Below, in pieces: positions 57,985 through 64,000 of a DNA stretch of 64,000 nucleotides (position 1 is its first letter; each line of letters begins with the position of its first letter). Below the pieces are notes generated by a model. The model made no database searches. It was not told where the DNA came from and saw only the letters and a list, made by a program, of their open reading frames with translations. This DNA comes from Alligator mississippiensis. Lineage: Eukaryota; Chordata; Crocodylia; Alligatoridae. Where the stretch lies: the NCBI RefSeq assembly GCF_030867095.1, contig NC_081824.1:252527956-252591955 (forward strand), read 5' to 3'. The position numbers and the translations under genes are program-made.

Positions 57985-58447
57985 CTTGTTCCTTTAGAGC
58001 GGTCAGTACTGGCCATTAGCTCAGAGCCCTCCTATCCTAGATGCCTGGCTGGTCTGCTCCTGTCAGGACGTTGGTTTACTGTGGATTCTCTGCTAACATA
58101 TAGAAACTTAACTCCTGGGCCATAGAACAGAATACATTTTCTTTACTTGCTATCTGTTCTTCAGCTGGAGCCCTGAACCTGAACTGCTTACACTAAAGAG
58201 GGCAAAGGTGGCCAATCAGTCAGGGTCAAGATCAGGGTAGCCAATCATTTTGCCAGGATTAGGGTAAGAGTTAAGGAAGACAATCAGCTTGCCTGTCAGG
58301 TCAGGGCAAGGTGCTAGCCTGCCCTATCTTCTGCCTGACTGCAGGCTACCACAGCTAACCACCTCTCTGGTCACAGTTGGGGTGACTGACTAGTTTGCCA
58401 GGGTCCAGCTGGGAGTAGGTTTTAAAAATTATTGCTATACATGTACG
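57985..58447. other. 463-bp segment present only in copy A
   Basis: Copy B passes directly from ...TTTTGTACG to AAAAGGG, whereas copy A has 463 bases between TGTACG (57979-57984) and TGTACG (58442-58447). The hexamer TGTACG occurs at both edges. Either copy B lost the segment by recombination at this microhomology, or copy A gained an insertion with a 6-bp target duplication. The interior has short 'CAGGGTCA/CAATCA' repeats (58210-58320: CCAATCAGTCAGGG, CCAATCATTTTGCC, ACAATCAGCTTGCC) but no terminal inverted repeats. Confidence 0.85.
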
Positions 58448-58531
58448 AAGAGGGACTTAAACAGAAATGTTAAAAGACCAATAACAAGCGCTGTCCAATG
58501 TGAACACATTATAACACTTCTGCATTCTTAC

Positions 58532-58612
58532 CTTGTTCATTCTTAATGTGATGAATGGGTTCAGTTTCAGGCTCAGTAGTATATTGCTGTTCAGGATGTC
58601 TACCTTCTCCAC
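58532..58612 (-). CDS. 81-bp internal coding exon, copy A
   Basis: On the minus strand TTTTTGTATTGCATTTGTTTAG ends at 58613 (3' splice site). The exon runs 81 bases, and GTAAGA follows it (5' splice site, 58531 downward). The only frame that fits the neighbours begins with two bases (GT) completing a Gly codon, then reads Gly-Glu-Gly-Arg-His-Pro-Glu-Gln-Gln-Tyr-Thr-Thr-Glu-Pro-Glu and on to Ile-Lys-Asn-Glu-Gln, leaving one G. It is thus a symmetric phase 1-1 exon of 27 codons that can be skipped or repeated without a frameshift. The peptide is hydrophilic with Thr/Glu/Pro repeats. The gene is not recognised. Confidence 0.65.
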
Positions 58613-58916
58613 CTAAACAAATGCAATACAAAAACATGCATATAGATTCCCTCAGAGAAAAAAAAACAACCTAATACACAGGATGGCTGAGTCTCAAAAC
58701 AAGCAACTCAGATTTATCTTCCTATGCACACATGCAACAAATTACCCCACTTATGTAGTAGATGCATCATTCAGTAAAACCTTGTACTGGTACAAAGGAA
58801 GAACAGCCTCCCTTCCCCCTCAAAACCAGCTCCCAACCTTCTCACCCAAACCTCCAGGTGAGTTGGAAGACTAAATCTACAGAGTCTGGACACAGGTATC
58901 AGAGCTGATCTTAGCT

Positions 58917-59190
58917 CAGGGGTGGGCAAAATATGGCCCATGGGCCGCATCCTGCCTGCCAGGGCATCTATCCAGCCCGCGGGACCCCTAAAAAATTTAG
59001 AAAATATTTCTCCACTCCTGACTGCCTCTGAAAGACAACAGAAGCCAGGAGCAGTAAGACCCAGGGGGAGCTGGCAGCAGAAGACAGGAGCTCAGCCCTG
59101 CCCACCCCCAGCCATTTCCCTGCTTCCTACCACCCCACCACCTGGCTCCCAGCTGCACTGCCAGACTGCAGCGCAGGGCCCCACCAGTAT
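58917..59190 (+). mobile_element. hAT-like element start, copy A
   Basis: CAGGGGTGGGCAAAATATGG at 58917, followed by CCCATGGGCCGCATCCTGCC and CCAGCCCGCGGGACCCC, is the typical left end of hAT non-autonomous elements and matches the terminal repeat type of the 24590-25688 element. I did not find its right end; the sequence runs into the TG minisatellite. The same start is present in copy B at about 63486 (CACGGGTGGGCAAACTATGG). Confidence 0.6.
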
Positions 59191-59204
59191 GGGGGGCAGG
59201 GGGG

Positions 59205-59579
59205 AGGTATGTGTGTGCAGGCAGGGGCAGAGTGTGTTTAAGTGTGTAGGCAAGGACAGAGCGTATGCGTGCATGTGTGTGCAGGCAGGAGCAGTGCGTG
59301 CACGTGTGTGCACACATGCATGCGTGCGCAGGTAGGGGTAGGGTGCGTGTGTGCATGTGTGTGCGTGCTTGTGTGCATGCACAGGGAGGGGCAGAGTGTG
59401 TGTGTGTGTGTGTGTGTGTGTAGGCAAGGGCAGAGTGTATGCATGTGTGTGTGTGCAGACAGGGGCAGAGTGAGTGTGCAGGAAGGGGCAGTGCATGCAT
59501 GTGTGCAGGCAGGAGCAGAGTGTGTGTGTGTGTGCACAAGCTTGGGCAGGGGCAGAATGTCTGTTTGTGCAGACAAGGG

Positions 59580-59627
<48 letters not shown>

Positions 59628-59725
59628 ATACAGGCGAGGCAGTACATGTATGTGTGCAGGCAGGGGCAGAGTCTGTGTGTGTGTGTAAGCAAAAGCAAAG
59701 TGTGAGTGCGTGTGTTTGTAGGGTG
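59205..59725. repeat. TG-rich minisatellite/microsatellite, copy A
   Basis: GCAGGCAGGGGCAGAGTGTG-type units alternate with (TG)n runs; the longest pure TG run is at about 59586-59625. Frames over it give Cys/Val-rich (plus) or His/Thr-rich (minus) peptides in all frames, up to 320 codons, which are artefacts. The tract is much shorter in copy B. Confidence 0.95.
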
Positions 59726-59760
59726 AGTCCCACACGCACACCCCACCATATACACGCACC

Positions 59761-62492
59761 CACACCCCCCTGGCACTGCCATACACGCAGACCCCCACAG
59801 CCCCATCACACACCCCATCCACCCTCCCCCCACACAACTCCCACAAACCCCATACCCACCCACACCCCACATATCCACACACCTACATGGTCCCTCACCC
59901 CATATACGCACATCCCCCACAAACCTATACCCCCCCAATATACAAGAGTAAGACTTCATTTTAAACTATCATGCAATCATCTCTATGTACACTACACAAA
60001 CACATGTAAGCCAGGACAAAAATATTTTTTGAAATCAAATTAATGAATGTCTTAGATGTTCACATTTTAAAATATAATTTAGTATTTTTCTGGTTCCAAG
60101 ATGACAAAATCCCTTGCTGAATGAAGTACTTCTGGGAGCAAGGGGAGGGACTTCCCGTGCTAAAGGTCAGGGGTTAGGAGGCGGGACTTCTGGTCACATG
60201 ATGGCAACAAGGGGACGGAGCACCTGTCAAGGGGTGGCGGCCCTTGACAGCTTGCCAAAACTCGGTAAGCAGCCCTCTAGTCGAAGTAACTGCCTGCCCC
60301 TCTCTTAGCTGGTAGCCGATTCACAAGAGGAAGAGGGATGTCATTTACCTGGGTATTACCACCATCATATTGCTAGAATGATGAGTCCCTTTCTGTAAGG
60401 GAGATCCCTGCCCTGTTACTGGAGAATCAGAGGGGCGAGTTAGAAAAAAATGGAAACTGCACCTTTAAGGCAAGCTCTGGGAGACTGGAAGAGGTGGGCC
60501 TTGGGGATATAAACCCAGTTCCAAGAACAAGGTAGGGGCATTCTGACCCAGGCAGAGCTGAAGGCAGGAGCTCCCTGCCAGGAGCTAACAGAAGTAGCAC
60601 AGAGAACTGGAGACTGTAAACAGACCCAGGAGAGCGGTGATAGATATCTATAGCAGGTTTGGGATGGCAGCCAGAGAAGAGCTAGGGAAAAGCCACCCTA
60701 ACTAGGACTGCTTGCAGAGTGGCCAAGCCCTAGTGGGACTGACTGACTGGAGGGCAGCAGGTCCCCTGCTTGCCACTTTTCCCTGCTGCCCTGCTTCCCT
60801 CCCCTGCGACCCAGCACAGCAGGGAACAGAGGAGCCGCGCAGAGAACCTCCTCACCACTGCTCCCCCCGCTCCTCCCCGCTGCCCCGGTGACGTGCCTCC
60901 TGTGCACAGGGCTGCAGTAAGGGCAGTGGGGCGGGGCTGTGCCCCCCAAAGCATCAGGGCAGGCGCTAGAGGCACATCATCAGGGCAGCAGGGAGGGAGC
61001 TAGCAGTGGCAAGGAATCCCCACGTGGCCCCGCTGTCCCCAGCTGTGCCAGGTCACACCTGCCAGGCTAAGGAGGCCACAGGGGAAGGAAGCACAGCCGG
61101 AGCTCAAGCCCGCAGCCTGCGCCTGCCCCAGGTACAGATCTGGGGGACGCGGGTCCATCCTGCCCCCTGGCAGCGCGTGCAGCAGCGGAGAACCGGCCCT
61201 CCCCCTCCCCCCAATGAGCCACCCATGGCCCTGTCCCACTGGGGCCCTGCACATGCGCGTTGTAGCCCCGGGCCCCAAGACCCACCCAGCTGAGCAGCAG
61301 CCCCAGCCCTGCCCAGCTCCCTCCCTACAGGTGCCTCAATCCCCCTCTCTGCCTGCTGGAGCTGCTCTGCAGGCTGCCTGGGGCCACATGCATGTCTACA
61401 CAAATGGCACCCCATCTTTCCACGTTCCTCCCGCTCCCTCCCAGCAGGCTGGACCTCACCAACCTGCAGGGAGCTTATTGCAAAATGGCAAAATCCACAG
61501 GTTTATCTGGTAAAATGAGAAAACCATATTTGCCTCTGGTAAAAGGCAAAATCCACGGTTTACTCAGTTTTTCTGTGGGGAATGGAAAACCTGGATCCCT
61601 GCTCATCACACTAATATTCTCCAACATTTTGTTTTGCTGTCCATGGAGCTCTTAATATTTTTTAATAAAAGCATTTCTTGTGCTTCATGCCTCTGAAATT
61701 TTCTGTCAAGGTCCAACCTTCACAGCAACACATGGCTTTCATCCACACACGTCTGAATTTTTTTTTTCATGCTGACCCCTCTATTCTTCCAGATCCATGA
61801 TACCTTTGCCATGGCTGTTCTTGCTACAGTGAATCCCCTTTGAATAGTCTATTCACATAAACATAGGCAAGCTATCTGGCTCTCACCAGGGACACCATAG
61901 GTTTAGTTGGGCTGAAACATGTCTGCCATCAGAAATGTCAGCTGCTGCATCGTGAACCTGCCTTCAGATTTAGCTTGTGGTGAAAAGCAACACTGGGAAC
62001 CCAGCTACATTGTTGGCAAAGCCAGCAACAGGTATATTCTCAGATTTCAGAAAAACATTGTTTGAAATCTTTAGACTAAACTGTTCATTAAAAACCTAAT
62101 CAACGCATCTGCCAATACATCAGGTACACAAAATGTATATATTAATCAGAGAGGCTCTACGCATTTTTATGTTCTTCTTTATCAAATGGAGAACCTGAGT
62201 TACAGAGCAGTGAAGTTGCTTGTTTCAGTCTAGACAGCAAATTGGTAGCAAAGGCAGGAAAAAAAACCCTAGTTATTTTATTTCTGGTTCTTAGTCCAAT
62301 GCTCAATCCTCAACACCATTGAGGTTAAACCTCTTGTTTAACAGCTATATTAAACGACCAAAGGAAAGATTTCCTAAGAACACTGGAGCCTGACAATACC
62401 TGCCAAGTATACCTGCCAGGGAGCTACTATCAGCCCGGCACATCCTGAATAACCCAGGTCCCATTTCCCTCCATTTCCCCCAACCTCAAGCC
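59761..62492 (-). other. Intronic spacer between duplicated exons
   Basis: No supported exon. 59720-59940 is C/A-rich (CACACCCC...). 60100-60350 and 60700-61480 are GC-rich and probably repeat-derived; 61480-61570 has two similar TGGTAAAA...GCAAAATCCAC blocks. 60480-60540 has GATATAAACCC in a setting (CACCTTTAAGG upstream) that could be a promoter of a mobile element, but this is weak. 62170-62330 resembles inverted MIR-type SINE. Confidence 0.45.
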
Positions 62493-63103
62493 ACATGTAG
62501 CCTGTCAGAGCTATGAGAGAGCCAGCAGCTATGTAGGTCAATGCCCTTGACATACTAGGGGTTACCGAACCAAGGAACTGCTCAAAGAGGTCAAGCATAA
62601 CAGTGCAACATGCCTATCTTGCGAAGTTCCCCGTCAGGAGTTTAATTGCTTGTGTTTATTTTCATGGGTGGTAGCAGAGGTAAGACAAACTGATCCATGT
62701 GGGATGATTGAAACTTGTAATAACGCCTCCTCCATCCTCCTACACAGAGGGGTGGAGCCACAGGAATAAGAAAAGCCAATAAATCTATCACTTGGGGCAA
62801 ACAAAAAGAAAATGGGATAGGAGTAATCAGGGTTATAGAGTTTTGTAAAGGTTGTGTCTTTGTTGGAACTATGAGAACATTCACAAACGTTAGGAAAAAT
62901 TAAAATAAAACAGACGGAGCACAAACCTTGGTGTTCAGGGTATAAGCTGACCTCTAACAGCTGGGACAAGGAAGTAACTTTCCTGATAAGTACATGAGGC
63001 TGAGATAGCATTTTGTACGAAAAGGGACTTAAACAGAAATGTTAAAAGACCAATAACAAGCGCTGTCCAATGTGAACACATTATAACACTTCTGCATTCT
63101 TAC

Positions 63104-63184
63104 CCTGTTCATTCTTAATTTGATGAATGGGTTCAGTTTCAGGCTCAGTAGTATATTGCTGTTCAGGATGTCTACCTTCTCCAC
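63104..63184 (-). CDS. 81-bp internal coding exon, copy B
   Basis: This duplicate of 58532-58612 has the same splice sites (TTTGTTTAG before 63184, GTAAGA after 63104) and phase. Only two bases differ in the exon, both at third codon positions in the proposed frame: one is silent (CAA/CAG, Gln) and one changes His to Gln. Spliced in series, copies B and A would give two consecutive 27-residue repeats with GGT (Gly) at the junction, followed by the acidic terminal exon. Whether both are used is unknown. Confidence 0.6.
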
Positions 63185-63769
63185 CTAAACAAATGCAATA
63201 CAAAAACATGCATATAAATTCCCTCAGAGAAAAAAAACAACCTAATACACAGGATGGCTGAGTCTCAAAACAAGCAACTCAGTTTTATCTTCCTATGCAC
63301 ACATGCAACAAATTACCCAACTCATGTAGTAGATGCATCATTCAGTAAAACGTTGTGCTGATACAAAGGAAGAACAGCCTCCCTTCCCCCTCAAAACCAG
63401 CTCCCAACCTTCTCACCCAAATCTCCAGGTGGGTTGGAAGATTAAATCTACAGTCTGGACACAGGTATCAGAGCTAATATTAGCTCACGGGTGGGCAAAC
63501 TATGGCCCACAAGCTGCATCCAGCCTGCCAGGGCATCTATCTAGCCCACGGGACCCCTAAAATTTTAGAAAATACTTCTCCACTCCTGACTGCCTCTCAA
63601 AAATGACAGAAGCCAGGGGCAGTAGGACCCAGGGGGAGCTGGCAGCAGAAGACAGGAGCTCAGCCCTGCCCACCCTCAGCCATTTCCCTGCTTCCTAACA
63701 CCGCACCACCTGGCTCCTGGCTGCACTGCAGCACAGGGCCTCACCAGTATGGGGGGCGGGGCGGGGTAT

Positions 63770-63965
63770 GTGTGTGCATGTGCAGACAGGGACAGAGAGT
63801 GTGTGTGCGCGCGTGTGCGTGTGCAGGAAAGGGCAGTACGTGTGTGCAAGCACAGGCAAGGGCAGAGTGTCTGTTTGTAGGCAAGGACAGTGCATGCATG
63901 TGCGTGCAGGCAGGGGCAGAGTCTGTGTGTGTGCGTAAACAGAAACAGAGTGTGTGCGTGTGTTT
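63770..63965. repeat. TG-rich minisatellite, copy B
   Basis: This is the shorter counterpart of the copy A tract, with the same GCAGG(C)AGGGGCAGAGT(C)TGTGTG units. Open frames over it are repeat artefacts. Confidence 0.9.
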
Positions 63966-64000
63966 GTAGGGCAAGTCCCACATGCACACCCCACCATACA

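Larger units (their letters stand above)
57458..59760. repeat. Segmental tandem duplication, copy A
   Basis: From ACATGTAGCCTGTCAGAGCT at 57458 this block matches 62493 onward in the same orientation. The offset is 5035 bp up to 57984 and 4572 bp from 58443, because copy A has 463 additional bases. The match continues through the 81-bp exon, a hAT-like start and a TG-rich minisatellite to CACACCCCACCATA at about 59750. Copy A is longer in the TG tract. The right end of the duplication cannot be fixed, because copy B runs off the window. Confidence 0.95.
62493..64000. repeat. Segmental tandem duplication, copy B (continues past window end)
   Basis: This is the same order as copy A: near-identical block (to 63019), 81-bp exon, hAT-like start and a shortened TG tract, reaching CACACCCCACCATACA at the last base. 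Compared with copy A it lacks the 463-bp segment and has a shorter TG tract. Divergence from copy A is uneven (see findings). Confidence 0.95.

Noticed and set aside
58997-59959. 320-codon minus-strand ORF and overlapping Cys- or His/Thr-rich ORFs
   Set aside because: They run through a TG/CA minisatellite, are open in several frames on both strands at once, and consist of dipeptide repeats.
60480-60560. GATATAAACCC as a host gene promoter
   Set aside because: It has no downstream exon or initiation context and lies in repeat-like, probably intronic DNA. At most it is a fossil promoter of a mobile element.
57551-63019. Near-identical 434-bp direct repeats 5 kb apart read as LTRs of a retrovirus-like element
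   Set aside because: The sequence to the right of each repeat (58443 onward and 63015 onward) is also duplicated, so the unit is a larger segmental duplication. No retroviral coding remnants lie between them.
1-64000. Prokaryotic features such as CRISPR arrays, operons or insertion sequences
   Set aside because: Repeat types, splice signals and lack of long ORFs show vertebrate nuclear DNA. Tandem repeats seen are microsatellites or local duplications without CRISPR-like spacing.

Overview
This window looks like non-coding, repeat-rich nuclear DNA of an amniote, most likely a crocodilian, with a turtle as the main alternative. The evidence is the density of CR1 LINE sequence with the typical diagnostic 3' end (repeated ATTCATAG-type octamers, then a 'GGCTGGAAGGGACC' block), small terminal-inverted-repeat (TIR) elements of hAT and Harbinger type, MIR-like SINE debris, (TG)n/(CA)n microsatellites and splice-site-bounded exons. 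There are no operons, ribosome-binding sites or long intact ORFs. Nearly all predicted ORFs are chance frames through repeats. The species call is an inference from repeat style, not a proven identification.

Layout. 0-7 kb: anonymous DNA with a 1.66 kb GC-rich TIR element (1420-3079). 7.3-7.9 kb: a large hairpin element. 10-20.4 kb: several TIR repeats, including one split by a CR1 insertion (19225-20372). 23.6-28.5 kb: small repeats and a 1099-bp hAT-like element with a perfect 8-bp target-site duplication (24590-25688). 29.05-33.5 kb: a near full-length minus-strand CR1 with ORF1, endonuclease and reverse-transcriptase remnants, itself interrupted by two other insertions. 34.08-36.3 kb: a second minus-strand CR1 of a different subfamily. 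36.3-54.9 kb: mostly anonymous DNA with microsatellites, a near-perfect palindromic MITE (44802-44977), a decayed PIF/Harbinger-type transposase (about 48.6-49.0 kb) and further MITEs.

The only convincing host gene signal is at the right end, on the minus strand. A terminal coding exon (55872-55945, stop codon TAA) is preceded by two near-identical 81-bp exons (58532-58612 and 63104-63184), all with good splice sites and compatible phases. The 81-bp exon is present twice because a segment of at least 1.5-2.3 kb is tandemly duplicated (57458 to about 59760, and 62493 to beyond the window end), so both exons could be spliced in frame. The encoded tail is short, acidic and hydrophilic; I do not recognise the gene. 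Its 5' part lies beyond base 64000.

The best candidates for something undescribed are this tandem exon duplication, with its uneven divergence between copies, and the layered nested-transposon structures.
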